In this document: positions 16,838 through 25,100 of the stretch, piece by piece
Layout of the letters: each line of letters starts with the position of its first letter
How positions within the stretch are numbered: the first letter of the stretch is position 1
Assembly (NCBI RefSeq): GCF_002155905.1
Contig: NZ_MUMF01000065.1
Coordinates: forward strand, 1-64,000
From: Streptomyces tricolor
Lineage (GTDB): Bacteria; Actinomycetota; Actinomycetes; Streptomycetales; Streptomycetaceae
Length of the DNA: 64,000 nt
Direction of reading: 5' to 3'
Notes under the pieces: generated by a model
Databases searched by the model: none
Told to the model about the DNA's origin: nothing
What the model saw: only the letters and a program-made list of their open reading frames with translations
Translations under genes and position numbers: made by a program

Positions 16838-17853
16838 CGCTCCCTCAGCTCCTGCACGACCCCGAAGGCCGCGGCGGTCAGCGGGACCGCGAGGAGCATG
16901 CCGAGGATGCCTGCGACCGAGGCGCCCGCCGTGATCGCCAGCATCACCACGGCCGGATGCATCTGCACGGTCCGGCTCTGGATCACCGGTTGCAGCACGT
17001 GCCCCTCCAGCACCTGCACCGCGAGCACCACCCCGAGCGCCCACAGCGCGATCACGAAACCCCGGTCGGCGAGGGCGACCAGCACGGCCACCGCGCCGGA
17101 GATGAAGGCGCCCAGGTAGGGGATGTAGGCGCCGACGAAGACGAGCGCGCCGAGCCCGAGCGCGCCGGGCACCCGCAGGACCAGCAGCCCCACGGTGATG
17201 CACAGGGCGTCGATGAGCGCGATGAAGGTCGTACCCCGCATGAACCCCTCCACCGCGGCGAAGGCGCGGCGGGCCATGGCCTCCACGGTGTCGGCGGTGC
17301 CGCCGGGCGCGAGGGAGCGCAGGCCCGCCATGGCCCGGTGCGAGTCGCGCAGGAAGAAGAAGACGAGCAGCAGCGCGAGCACGGCCATGGCGATGGACTC
17401 GGCGACGACGCTGACGCCGCTGATGACGTTGGACGCGGCCGTCCCGCCGAACCTGCGCAGCAGCTCCCCGGAGTTGGCGGCGAGGTCGTCGAGACCGGTC
17501 CCGGCGGCCCCGAAGTGCCGCGAGAGGCTCTTGGCGGCGTTCCTGAGCGAGGAGATGATCTGGTCGCCGCTGTCGATGAGCGCGGCGACGATGATGTACA
17601 CGGCACCGCCGACGACGGCCACGACGGCGACACAGGTGAGCCCGGCCGCCACCGACGTCTGCACCCCCACCCGCACCAGCCGCCGGTACAACGGCCCGAG
17701 CAGCGCGGTCCCGAGCAGCGCGAGCAGCACCGGGATCACGGCCGTACGCAACTCCCCGCACAGCAGCACCCCGACCCACCCCACCCCCGCGCCGAGCAGC
17801 AGCACGGCGCACCAGGCGGCGAACCGGCGGACGGGATCGGGTAGCACCTGCAC
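16789..17853 (-). CDS. AI-2E family membrane permease
   Basis: The 354-residue protein has about seven or eight hydrophobic helices in the arrangement of the AI-2E (UPF0118) family. There are two near the N-terminus, a soluble segment (about 95-140), then a cluster from about 145 to the end. The family signature region GALVFVGAYIPYLGAFISGAVAVLVAL and the VLEGHVLQPVIQSRTVQMHP segment are clear. Members export small molecules or act as Na+/H+ antiporters; the substrate is unknown. The start is GTG 17853. Its 3' end overlaps the phosphatase gene by 49 bp in antisense orientation. Confidence 0.85.
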   Translation of the reverse strand: MQVLPDPVRRFAAWCAVLLLGAGVGWVGVLLCGELRTAVIPVLLALLGTALLGPLYRRLVRVGVQTSVAAGLTCVAVVAVVGGAVYIIVAALIDSGDQIISSLRNAAKSLSRHFGAAGTGLDDLAANSGELLRRFGGTAASNVISGVSVVAESIAMAVLALLLVFFFLRDSHRAMAGLRSLAPGGTADTVEAMARRAFAAVEGFMRGTTFIALIDALCITVGLLVLRVPGALGLGALVFVGAYIPYLGAFISGAVAVLVALADRGFVIALWALGVVLAVQVLEGHVLQPVIQSRTVQMHPAVVMLAITAGASVAGILGMLLAVPLTAAAFGVVQELRERYAAPSDKPAAGPPGS

Positions 17854-17945
17854 GCGTCCAGCGGATCACGCACCGCCACGGCTGTCCTGCCGCGGGGGTC
17901 CGGGCGGGTGAGGAAGCGCCCGGACGGCCGGCGTACGGTCGGGGC

Positions 17946-18521
17946 ATGGAGAGCACAACCGTCGCCTTACGCCCCGCGCGCCCCGAGGACCGCAAGGCCA
18001 TCGCGGCGCTCGACGGGTCGTTCACGACCGACGCCGTGTACGAAGTGACCGTGTCGGAGCAGGGTTTCGGGATCCGTCCGGTGCCCGTCGACCCGCCCGT
18101 GCACAAGGTCTTCCCCGACGACGACGATGACGATGTCGACGGCGAGGCCGAGGGCGCGGGTGAGGACGAGGGCGAGCCGGAGCTGACCCGGACGACGGTC
18201 GCCGTCGCCCCGGACGGGCTCTGCGGCTTCGTGACGGCGTCCTTCGCGCCGTGGAACGCCCGCCTGACGATCCGTGACATCGAGGTCGCCCCGGCGTGGC
18301 GGGGCAAGGGCGTGGGGCGGGCCCTGATGCGGCACGCCGTCGACTTCGCGCGGGAGTGCGGGGCGGTGCACGTGTGGCTGGAGGTCAGCAACGTCAACGC
18401 CCCCGCCGTCCGCGCCTACCTGCGGATGGGTTTCGTCTTCTGCGGGCTGGACACCTCGCTCTACGACGGCACGCCGTCCGCCGGCGAACAGGCGCTCTTC
18501 ATGGTCCGGCCGGTGCGCTGA
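17946..18521 (+). CDS. sat: Streptothricin/nourseothricin N-acetyltransferase-like GNAT protein
   Basis: The 191-residue GNAT protein closely resembles streptothricin/nourseothricin acetyltransferases as I remember them. Matching segments are IAALDGSFTTDAVYEV, VPVDPPVHKVFPDD followed by an acidic run (about 57-80), LTIRDIEVAPAWRGKGVGRALM with the acetyl-CoA loop RGKGVGRA (119-126), and VWLEVSNVNAPAVRAYLRMG with GLDTSLYDG near the end. Such enzymes acetylate the beta-lysine of streptothricin and confer resistance. Codon 8 is TTA (17967-17969), rare in Streptomyces and dependent on the bldA tRNA, so translation may be limited to late growth. No streptothricin biosynthesis genes are near. A housekeeping polyamine-type substrate remains possible. 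Confidence 0.8.
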   Translation: MESTTVALRPARPEDRKAIAALDGSFTTDAVYEVTVSEQGFGIRPVPVDPPVHKVFPDDDDDDVDGEAEGAGEDEGEPELTRTTVAVAPDGLCGFVTASFAPWNARLTIRDIEVAPAWRGKGVGRALMRHAVDFARECGAVHVWLEVSNVNAPAVRAYLRMGFVFCGLDTSLYDGTPSAGEQALFMVRPVR

Positions 18522-18600
18522 TTTGCGGGGCCACCGGCCCGCGGCGCAGGCTGGAAGGATCCGACGGGCCCGGTCACCGGGCCAGGAGGCGAGGTCCGCG

Positions 18601-19026
18601 ATGAGCAGGCTGGAAGAGCACATCGACATCGACGCCCCCGCGCAGAAGGTCTGGGACCGGCTGCACGACGTCGAGTCGTACGCGACGTTCATCGACGGCG
18701 TCCGGCGCGCCTATCCGCAGGGCGCCGACCGCGCGCATCTCGACGTCCGGGCCGGCGATGTGGAGCGGGAGTTCGAGGCCGTCCTCGACGACCGCGTGAG
18801 CGACCAGGTCATCTCCTGGCGGACGCAGGGCAGCCCGGAGCTGAAGGGCACCCTGTCGGTACGGCCGCTGGACCGCGACCACAGCCAGGTGCAGGTCCGG
18901 CTGGAGTACGAGCCGGCAGCCGTGCAGAACGCCTTCGGCGGCCCCAAGGGGATGGCCCAGGTCCATCGCATCGAGAACACGGTCCGGGGCGACCTGCGGC
19001 AGTTCAAGAGTCTGGTGGAGGGCTGA
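18601..19026 (+). CDS. SRPBCC (START-like) family protein
   Basis: The 141-residue protein has the polyketide cyclase/dehydrase helix-grip pattern: IDIDAPAQKVWDRLHDVESYATFIDGV at the N-terminus, a central antiparallel sheet and a long C-terminal helix (RIENTVRGDLRQFKSLVEG). The family binds hydrophobic ligands. No polyketide cluster is nearby, so the ligand is unknown. I chose ATG 18601 because GGAGG lies about 10 nt upstream and the domain begins directly after it. It follows the acetyltransferase gene by 79 bp, possibly in the same transcript, and is closed by a strong hairpin. Confidence 0.82.
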   Translation: MSRLEEHIDIDAPAQKVWDRLHDVESYATFIDGVRRAYPQGADRAHLDVRAGDVEREFEAVLDDRVSDQVISWRTQGSPELKGTLSVRPLDRDHSQVQVRLEYEPAAVQNAFGGPKGMAQVHRIENTVRGDLRQFKSLVEG

Positions 19027-19030
19027 CCGC

Positions 19031-19064
19031 GGCGAGGCCCCGCCCTCGTGGGGCAGGGCCTCGC
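19031..19064. terminator. Bidirectional terminator between SRPBCC and pirin genes
   Basis: GGCGAGGCCC (19031-19040) pairs with GGGCCTCGCC (19055-19064), with an inner GCCC/GGGC pairing. It sits between convergent genes. Confidence 0.75.
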
Positions 19065-19091
19065 CGACGGCGCTCGTGGCGGGCGGAGGTC

Positions 19092-20063
19092 CTACAGCCC
19101 GCCCTCGGTCATGCCGTGCACCGCCGGGACCGTGCCGAGCCGGCCCTTCTGGAAGTCCTCGAAGGCCTGCATCAGCTCGTCCTTGGTGTTCATCACGAAC
19201 GGGCCGTAGTGGGCCATCGGCTCCCGGATCGGCCGCCCGCCGAGGAGGACGACCTCCAGGTCCGGCGTGTGCGAGTCCTGCTTCTCGTCCGCGCGGACGG
19301 TCAGCGAACCGCCGGCGCCGAAGACGGCCGTCTGCCCCAGGTGGATCGGGCGGCGCTGCGGACCCACGCTGCCGCGGCCCGCGAGGACGTACGCCAGCCC
19401 GTTGAAGTCCTCCCGCCACGGCAGGGTGACCTCCGCGCCCGGGGCGAGGGTCGCGTGGATCATCGTGATCGGCGTGTGCGTGATGCCGGGGCCCTGGTGG
19501 CCGTCCAGCTCACCGGCGATGACCCGCAGCAGCGCGCCGCCGTCGGGGGAGGTGAGCAGCTGGACGTTGCCGCCGCGGATGTCCTGGTAGCGCGGGGCCA
19601 TCATCTTGTCCTTGGCGGGCAGGTTCACCCACAGCTGGAGCCCGTGGAACAGGCCGCCGGACATCACCAGGGACTCCGGCGGGGCCTCGATGTGCAGCAG
19701 ACCCGAGCCGGCCGTCATCCACTGGGTGTCGCCGTTGGTGATGGTCCCGCCGCCGCCCTGGCTGTCCTGGTGGTCGAAGACGCCGTCGATGATGTAGGTG
19801 ACGGTCTCGAAGCCGCGGTGGGGGTGCCAGGGGGTGCCCTTGGGCTCGCCCGGCGCGTACTCCACCTCGCCCATCTGGTCCATCATGATGAACGGGTCGA
19901 GATGGCGGTAGTTGATCCCGGCGAACGCCCGGCGGACCGGGAAGCCCTCACCCTCGAAACCGCTCGGAGCGGTCGTGACGGCGAGCACGGGACGTGCCAC
20001 GGCGTCGGCGGGAGCGGTCACACGGGGCAGCGTCAGCGGGTTCTCGACGGTCACTGCAGGCAT
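19092..20063 (-). CDS. Pirin family protein (bicupin, quercetinase-like)
   Basis: The 323-residue protein shows the pirin N-terminal cupin with the metal motif HPHRGFE (H80, H82) and HIE (H124, E126), and the C-terminal pirin domain (about 200-295). The segment NYRHLDPFIMMDQMGEVEYAPG is characteristic. Bacterial pirins bind iron or nickel and either oxidise quercetin-like compounds or regulate enzymes. In Streptomyces a pirin has been linked to control of beta-oxidation; the present gene's target is unknown. ATG 20063 has a strong AAGGAGGT ribosome site. An imperfect palindrome overlaps the presumed promoter (20093-20108). Confidence 0.9.
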   Translation of the reverse strand: MPAVTVENPLTLPRVTAPADAVARPVLAVTTAPSGFEGEGFPVRRAFAGINYRHLDPFIMMDQMGEVEYAPGEPKGTPWHPHRGFETVTYIIDGVFDHQDSQGGGGTITNGDTQWMTAGSGLLHIEAPPESLVMSGGLFHGLQLWVNLPAKDKMMAPRYQDIRGGNVQLLTSPDGGALLRVIAGELDGHQGPGITHTPITMIHATLAPGAEVTLPWREDFNGLAYVLAGRGSVGPQRRPIHLGQTAVFGAGGSLTVRADEKQDSHTPDLEVVLLGGRPIREPMAHYGPFVMNTKDELMQAFEDFQKGRLGTVPAVHGMTEGGL

Positions 20064-20092
20064 GGTGGGTACCTCCTTGGTACGCCCACTTT

Positions 20093-20108
20093 AGTTGAGT
20101 GTTGAACT
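20093..20108 (-). promoter_or_regulatory. Imperfect palindrome upstream of pirin
   Basis: AGTTGAGTGTTGAACT has arms AGTTGA and TGAACT (one mismatch) around GTGT, 30 bp upstream of the pirin ATG. The layout is that of a MarR-type operator over the promoter. No regulator gene is adjacent. Confidence 0.4.
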
Positions 20109-20125
20109 TCTTGCCACCCAGAACA

Positions 20126-20161
20126 GAGAGAGCCCGGAGGGCATTCCCTCCGGGCTCTCTC
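20126..20161 (-). terminator. Strong terminator after the SseB gene
   Basis: GAGAGAGCCCGGAGGG and CCCTCCGGGCTCTCTC form a perfect 16-bp stem with a CATT loop. It isolates the SseB gene from pirin on the minus strand. Confidence 0.9.
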
Positions 20162-20178
20162 ACGGTCGGACGCGCGGA

Positions 20179-20667
20179 TCAGCCGCCGCCGTACATCCGG
20201 CGCATCGCGAAGTCGACCATCTGCTCGACCGCCTTCGCGTCGAACACCATCCGGTGCTCGCCCTCCATGTCCAGGACGAAGCCGTAGCCGGTCGGCAGCA
20301 GGTCGATCACCTCGGCGCCGGTGATGACGAAGTACTTGGACTCCTTGCCCGCGTACCGGCGCAGCTCCTTCAGCGAGGTGAACATCGGGATCACCGGCTG
20401 CTGGGTGTTGTGCAGCGCGAGGAAACCGGGGGTGTCGCCGCGCGGGCAGTACACCTTGGAGGTGGCGAAGATCTGCTGGAAGTCCTCGGCGGACATCTGG
20501 CCGGTGGTGAAGGCGCGCACCGCGTCCGCGAGCGAGGGCGGGGACGGCTCCGGGTAGAGCGGCGGCTGCTGGCCGTACCCGCCGACACCGCCCGGCATCT
20601 GCTGCTGCGGCGGGGCGTACTGCTGCTGAGCCGCACCCCCGTCCATGGGCTGGCCGTATCCGTACAT
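20179..20667 (-). CDS. SseB family protein
   Basis: The 162-residue protein has a Gln/Gly/Pro-rich N-terminal 45 residues (QQQYAPPQQQ) followed by an SseB N-terminal-type domain. That domain runs from DAVRAFTTGQMSAEDFQQIFATSKVYCPRGD through IPMFTSLKELRRYAG to LPTGYGFVLDMEGEHRMVFD. The family was named after an enhancer of serine sensitivity in E. coli and its biochemical role is unclear. ATG 20667 starts the MYGYGQPMDGG sequence; in-frame upstream sequence is not conserved-looking. A perfect terminator lies immediately downstream, so it is probably monocistronic. Confidence 0.78.
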   Translation of the reverse strand: MYGYGQPMDGGAAQQQYAPPQQQMPGGVGGYGQQPPLYPEPSPPSLADAVRAFTTGQMSAEDFQQIFATSKVYCPRGDTPGFLALHNTQQPVIPMFTSLKELRRYAGKESKYFVITGAEVIDLLPTGYGFVLDMEGEHRMVFDAKAVEQMVDFAMRRMYGGG

Positions 20668-20705
20668 GGGCGCAAGCGTACCGAGCCGCCCCGCCGCCCG
20701 AACGG

Positions 20706-21134
20706 CTATGGGGCCGAAACCTCTCGGGTCAGCCGGGAGCTCCACGGGCACCAGATCAGCCCGGGCAGGAAGGCGCCGCCCGCCTCGTCCAAGTGGTCCT
20801 CGACATAGGGGAGGGTGGCGTCGCAGACCTCGATGGCCACGTCGAAGAAGTCCACGGTCTCCGGGTTGTAGTGGAAGGACCACCTCGGGTTGTAGTCCGC
20901 CTGACGCTTGATGATCCGTCCGAAGATGTGGGGCCGGTCGTGCGTCCTGCCGCTGAGCAGGTCCCGGGCGTGCCGGATCTTGGCCGGGTCGTCGATCCGG
21001 ACGATCGCCCGCTCCCGGGTGATGTCGGTGAACTCGAAGTAGGCCGGGTCCGCCGCCTGGGAGGGGTGGGCCAGCCCGACGGTGAGCATCGCCGCCGCCG
21101 CCAGTCCGCCCAGCCTGGTCAGGACTCGTCGCAT
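20706..21134 (-). CDS. Secreted BP74-like domain protein
   Basis: The 142-residue protein has a Sec signal peptide (MRRVLTRLGGLAAAAMLTVGLAHPSQA, cleaved before ADPAYF). The mature part, starting AYFEFTDITRERAIVRIDDPAKIRHARDLL, resembles the N-terminal domain of the Dictyostelium calmodulin-binding protein BP74 that also occurs in actinobacteria. A second half has VDFFDVAIEVCDATLPYVEDHL and GLIWCPW; the two cysteines may form a disulfide outside the cell. The function in bacteria is unknown to me. A 13-bp inverted repeat begins at the start codon and recurs 62 bp upstream. Confidence 0.65.
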   Translation of the reverse strand: MRRVLTRLGGLAAAAMLTVGLAHPSQAADPAYFEFTDITRERAIVRIDDPAKIRHARDLLSGRTHDRPHIFGRIIKRQADYNPRWSFHYNPETVDFFDVAIEVCDATLPYVEDHLDEAGGAFLPGLIWCPWSSRLTREVSAP

Positions 21135-21220
21135 GCATGCCTCCGAACGCGAGAGGAGAACGATCAGTCACGGAAAGTAGCGAACGAGTTACGCGACGCG
21201 CCCGGAACGGAGGCATGCAT
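21133..21220. repeat. 13-bp inverted repeat flanking 62 bp upstream of the BP74-like gene
   Basis: ATGCATGCCTCCG (21133-21145) is repeated inverted as CGGAGGCATGCAT (21208-21220) with no mismatch. The left arm overlaps the start codon and includes the ribosome-binding region of the minus-strand gene. Confidence 0.6.
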
Positions 21221-21304
21221 TCACCCGGACGGCCGAGGCGTGCGGGGGCACGGGAGGCGCACTTGAGACGCGTCACAGATGGCCGGATCAGGGTTGCGGT
21301 TTAT

Positions 21305-21316
21305 TACCGGCGGGTA
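21305..21316 (+). promoter_or_regulatory. Candidate fatty-acid regulator operator/promoter upstream of acyl-CoA dehydrogenase
   Basis: TACCGGCGGGTA has perfect arms TACC and GGTA around GGCG. It overlaps a TAGCAT -10-like hexamer (21315-21320). TetR-type regulators of fatty acid degradation in actinobacteria use similar dyads, so repression lifted by acyl-CoA is plausible. Confidence 0.4.
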
Positions 21317-21397
21317 GCATCATCGTAGCTACTTGTTGGTACGTGAACTAGGTGCGAGGAGTCAGTGCCTCGCCGATCCCTCTACGGAGCCGTCGCC

Positions 21398-23224
21398 ATG
21401 GGGCACTACAAGTCGAATCTCCGCGACATCGAGTTCAACCTCTTCGAAGTACTGGGGCGCGACAAGGTGTACGGCACCGGCCCGTTCGAGGAGATGGACG
21501 TCGAGACCGCCAAGAGCGTCCTGGAGGAGCTGACCCGCCTCTCCGAGAACGAGCTGGCCGCGTCCTTCGCGGACGCCGACCGCAACCCGCCGGTCTTCGA
21601 CCCGGAGACCAACACCGCGCCGGTCCCCGAGTCCTTCAAGAAGAGCTACCAGGCCTTCATGGACTCCGAGTACTGGCGGCTCGGCCTGCCCGAGGAGATC
21701 GGCGGCACCACCTCGCCGCGCTCCCTGATCTGGGCCTACGCCGAGCTGATCCTGGGCGCCAACCCGGCCGTGTGGATGTACTCCTCGGGTCCGGCGTTCG
21801 CCGGCATCCTCTTCGAGGAGGGCAACGAGGTCCAGAAGCACATCGCCAAGATCGCCACCGAGAAGCAGTGGGGCTCCACCATGGTGCTCACCGAGCCGGA
21901 CGCCGGCTCGGACGTGGGCGCCGGCCGCACCAAGGCCGTGCAGCAGGAGGACGGCTCCTGGCACATCGAGGGCGTGAAGCGCTTCATCACCTCGGGTGAG
22001 CACGACATGTCGGAGAACATCCTCCACTACGTGCTCGCGCGCCCCGAGGGCGCCGGCCCCGGCACCAAGGGCCTGTCCCTCTTCCTCGTCCCGAAGTACC
22101 TCTTCGACTTCGAGACCGGCGAGCTGGGCGAGCGCAACGGCGTCTACGCCACCAACGTCGAGCACAAGATGGGCCTGAAGGCGTCCAACACGTGCGAGAT
22201 GACCTTCGGCGACAAGCACCCCGCCAAGGGCTGGCTGATCGGCGACAAGCACGACGGCATCCGCCAGATGTTCCGCATCATCGAGTTCGCCCGCATGATG
22301 GTCGGCACGAAGGCGATCTCCACGCTGTCCACCGGCTACCTGAACGCGCTGGAGTACGCCAAGGAGCGCGTCCAGGGCCCGGACCTGGCCAACTTCATGG
22401 ACAAGACCGCGCCCAAGGTCACCATCACCCACCACCCCGACGTGCGCCGCTCGCTGATGACGCAGAAGGCGTACGCGGAGGGCATGCGCGCCCTGGTGCT
22501 GTACACCGCCTCGGTCCAGGACGCCATCCAGATCAAGGAGGCGAACGGCGAGGACGCCTCCGCCGAGCACGCGCTGAACGACCTGCTGCTGCCCATCGTC
22601 AAGGGCTACGGCTCCGAGAAGGGCTACGAGCAGCTCGCCCAGTCGCTGCAGACCTTCGGCGGCTCCGGCTTCCTCCAGGAGTACCCGATCGAGCAGTACA
22701 TCCGGGACTCCAAGATCGACACCCTCTACGAGGGCACCACGGCGATCCAGGGCCAGGACTTCTTCTTCCGGAAGATCGTCCGCAACCAGGGCGCCGCGCT
22801 GAACTCCCTCGCCGAGGACATCAAGAAGTTCCTGGCTCTCGGCACCGGCGGCGAGGAGCTGGCCGGCGCCCGCGAGCACCTGGCCAAGGCGGCCGTGGAG
22901 CTGGAGGCGATCGTCGGCCTGATGCTGACCGACCTCGCCGCGACCGAGCAGGACACCAAGAACATCTACAAGGTCGGCCTGAACACCACCCGCCTGCTCA
23001 TGGCCTCCGGTGACGTCGTCGTCGGCTACCTGCTCCTCAAGGGCGCCGCGATCGCCGCCGAGAAGCTGCCCACCGCCCCGGCGAAGGACAAGGCCTTCTA
23101 CACCGGCAAGATCGCCGCGGCGAAGTTCTTCGCGGCGAACGTCCTGCCGGGCGTCACGCTCGCCCGCAAGGTCGCCGGCAACGTCGAGCTGGACCTGATG
23201 GAGCTGGACGAGGCCGCCTTCTAG
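21398..23224 (+). CDS. Acyl-CoA dehydrogenase (long, FadE5-like)
   Basis: The 608-residue flavoprotein performs the first step of beta-oxidation, alpha-beta desaturation of acyl-CoA. The FAD/substrate motif appears as [14 protein letters not shown], followed by [10 protein letters not shown]. The catalytic glutamate lies in [16 protein letters not shown]. The C-terminal 150 residues form the extra helical domain found in the 600-residue class. ATG 21398 ([19 protein letters not shown]) has GGAG 8 nt upstream; an in-frame GTG 11 codons earlier is less likely. No fadAB or ETF genes are adjacent. A terminator follows at 23314-23350. Confidence 0.92.
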   Translation: MGHYKSNLRDIEFNLFEVLGRDKVYGTGPFEEMDVETAKSVLEELTRLSENELAASFADADRNPPVFDPETNTAPVPESFKKSYQAFMDSEYWRLGLPEEIGGTTSPRSLIWAYAELILGANPAVWMYSSGPAFAGILFEEGNEVQKHIAKIATEKQWGSTMVLTEPDAGSDVGAGRTKAVQQEDGSWHIEGVKRFITSGEHDMSENILHYVLARPEGAGPGTKGLSLFLVPKYLFDFETGELGERNGVYATNVEHKMGLKASNTCEMTFGDKHPAKGWLIGDKHDGIRQMFRIIEFARMMVGTKAISTLSTGYLNALEYAKERVQGPDLANFMDKTAPKVTITHHPDVRRSLMTQKAYAEGMRALVLYTASVQDAIQIKEANGEDASAEHALNDLLLPIVKGYGSEKGYEQLAQSLQTFGGSGFLQEYPIEQYIRDSKIDTLYEGTTAIQGQDFFFRKIVRNQGAALNSLAEDIKKFLALGTGGEELAGAREHLAKAAVELEAIVGLMLTDLAATEQDTKNIYKVGLNTTRLLMASGDVVVGYLLLKGAAIAAEKLPTAPAKDKAFYTGKIAAAKFFAANVLPGVTLARKVAGNVELDLMELDEAAF

Positions 23225-23313
23225 ACGCCCCCGTCCCGGACCTTCCGGACGACCCGTCCCGGACCGTACCGGCGTCCCGCCACGGACGTACCGGACGTCC
23301 CCGACGATTCCCC

Positions 23314-23350
23314 GCACGGGCCCGCTCTCTTTCCGGGAGCGGGCCCGTGC
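23314..23350 (+). terminator. Terminator after acyl-CoA dehydrogenase gene
   Basis: GCACGGGCCCGCTC (23314-23327) pairs perfectly over 14 bp with GAGCGGGCCCGTGC (23337-23350). Confidence 0.88.
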
Positions 23351-23370
23351 ACGTCGTTAAGGTGAATCCC

Positions 23371-24720
23371 ATGAGCGCACCATCCCGCCCGTCACCCGCC
23401 GCCGCCCCTCCAGCGGGCGCTGCGCGCGCACCTCTCACCTTCGACCGCGGCCACACCGACGACCTGATGTCCTTCCTGGCGGCGAGCCCGTCGCCGTACC
23501 ACGCCGTGGCGAACACCGCCGAGCGGCTGGAGAAGGCGGGCTTCAGGCAGGTCGCGGAGACGGACGCCTGGGACGGGACCCATGGCGGCAAGTACGTGCT
23601 GCGCGGCGGCGCGATCGTGGCCTGGTACGTGCCCGAGGGCGCCGAGCCGCACACTCCCTTCCACATCATCGGCGCGCACACCGACTCCCCGAGCCTGAGG
23701 GTCAAGCCGCGCCCGGACAGCGGGGCGCACGGCTGGCGGCAGGTCGCCGTCGAGATCTACGGCGGCCCGCTGCTCAACTCCTGGCTGGACCGGGACCTCG
23801 GCCTGGCCGGCCGGCTGACCCTGCGCGACGGCTCCTCGGTCCTGGTCAACGTGGACCGGCCGCTGCTGCGGGTGCCGCAGCTCGCCATCCACCTGGACCG
23901 CTCGGTCAGCGCCGAGGGACTCAAGCTCGACAAGCAGCGGCACCTTCAGCCGGTGTGGGGACTCGGCGACGATGTGCTGGACGGCGACCTCATCGCCTTC
24001 CTGGAGCAGGAGGCCGGGCTGACGGCGGGCTCGGTGACCGGCTGGGACCTGATGACGCACCCGGTGGAGCCGCCGGCCTACCTGGGCCGGGACCGCGAGC
24101 TGGTGGCCGGGCCGCGCATGGACAACCTGCTGTCCGTGCACGCCGGTGCCGCCGCCCTGGCCGCCGTCGCGACCTCCGGCGCCCCGCTCACCCGGATCCC
24201 GGTGCTGGCCGCCTTCGACCACGAGGAGAACGGCTCCCAGTCGGACACCGGCGCGGACGGCCCGCTGCTCGGGTCCGTCCTGGAGCGCTCGGTGCTGGCG
24301 CGCGGCGGCTCGTTCGAGGACCGGGCCCGCGCGTTCGCCGCGTCGGTCTGCCTGTCCTCCGACACCGGCCACGCCGTCCACCCCAACTACGCCGAGCGGC
24401 ACGACCCCACGCACCACCCGCGCGTCAACGGCGGCCCGATCCTCAAGGTCAACGTCAACAACCGCTACGCCACGGACGGTGCGGGCCGCGCGGTGTTCGC
24501 CGCGGCCTGCGAGAAGGCGAACGTCCCCTTCCAGAGCTTCGTCTCCAACAACTCCATGCCGTGCGGCACCACCATCGGCCCGATCACCGCGGCCCGGCAC
24601 GGCATCCGCACGGTCGACATCGGCGTGGCGATCCTGTCCATGCACAGCGTCCGCGAACTGTGCGGCGCCGACGACCCGTTCCTCCTGGCGAACGCCCTGA
24701 CGGCCTTTCTGGAGGGCTAG
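23371..24720 (+). CDS. M18 family metallo-aminopeptidase
   Basis: The 449-residue cytoplasmic enzyme is of the aspartyl aminopeptidase (M18) family. Metal and catalytic motifs are IIGAHTDSPSLRVKP (His and Asp), FDHEENGSQSDTGADGP (tandem Glu), SSDTGHAVHPNYAERHDP (Asp) and the late His in DIGVAILSMHSVRE. It removes N-terminal acidic residues from peptides as a dodecameric zinc enzyme. ATG 23371 (MSAPSRPSPAAAPPAG) leads into an Ala/Pro-rich start; GTG 23347 is less likely because it lies in the terminator of the previous gene. It is followed by a small DUF6458 gene. Confidence 0.92.
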   Translation: MSAPSRPSPAAAPPAGAARAPLTFDRGHTDDLMSFLAASPSPYHAVANTAERLEKAGFRQVAETDAWDGTHGGKYVLRGGAIVAWYVPEGAEPHTPFHIIGAHTDSPSLRVKPRPDSGAHGWRQVAVEIYGGPLLNSWLDRDLGLAGRLTLRDGSSVLVNVDRPLLRVPQLAIHLDRSVSAEGLKLDKQRHLQPVWGLGDDVLDGDLIAFLEQEAGLTAGSVTGWDLMTHPVEPPAYLGRDRELVAGPRMDNLLSVHAGAAALAAVATSGAPLTRIPVLAAFDHEENGSQSDTGADGPLLGSVLERSVLARGGSFEDRARAFAASVCLSSDTGHAVHPNYAERHDPTHHPRVNGGPILKVNVNNRYATDGAGRAVFAAACEKANVPFQSFVSNNSMPCGTTIGPITAARHGIRTVDIGVAILSMHSVRELCGADDPFLLANALTAFLEG

Positions 24721-24786
24721 CCGGGGCCTCGCCGGGTACCCGGACGGCACCGGAGATTCCGGAACCGGAAGGGGAGGCGAGGTCTC

Positions 24787-25041
24787 ATGGGTCTCGGCGG
24801 ATGCATCATCCTCATCGCCGTAGGGGCCATTCTGACGTTCGCGACCGACTGGCAGATGCAGGGTGTCAACCTCACCGTCGTCGGCCTGATCCTGATGGCC
24901 GTGGGCCTGATCGGGGTGGCGACGTTCAGCGGCATCGCCCGACGCCGCCGGGTGGTGGTGCCACCGGCGACACCGGTGGTGGAGGACGAACCCCGCCACC
25001 ACCACCGCGCGGACGGCTACTCGGACGGCTACGGCGTCTGA
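24787..25041 (+). CDS. Small DUF6458 membrane protein
   Basis: The 84-residue protein starts MGLGGCIILIAVGAILTFA and has two transmembrane helices (about 4-22 and 28-50), then RRRR and a His/Asp-rich cytoplasmic tail. It fits the DUF6458 pattern common in actinobacteria (function unknown). GGAGGCGAGGT lies just upstream of ATG 24787. It could be co-transcribed with the aminopeptidase gene 66 bp upstream. A strong terminator follows. Confidence 0.82.
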   Translation: MGLGGCIILIAVGAILTFATDWQMQGVNLTVVGLILMAVGLIGVATFSGIARRRRVVVPPATPVVEDEPRHHHRADGYSDGYGV

Positions 25042-25079
25042 CGGCTGAACCCGCCTGCTCGTCGAGGTGGGTTCAGCCG
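25042..25079 (+). terminator. Terminator after DUF6458 gene
   Basis: CGGCTGAACCCGCCT (25042-25056) pairs with AGGTGGGTTCAGCCG (25065-25079), a 15-bp stem with one G-U pair. It separates the core genes from the accessory-looking trio. Confidence 0.85.
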
Positions 25080-25100
25080 TTTCACATACAACTGGCTTCT

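Noticed and set aside
16838-17844. Plus-strand extension of frames through the permease region
   Set aside because: Antisense shadow with repetitive Arg/Gly/His composition; the minus-strand AI-2E permease explains the region.
14648-18397. 1249-residue minus-strand reading frame
   Set aside because: It runs antisense through the phosphatase gene and into the permease gene in the wrong frame; composition is that of a shadow frame.
25077-25092. parS-like GTTTCACATACAAC
   Set aside because: Only 11 of 14 positions match and the central CG is lost, so it is likely chance.
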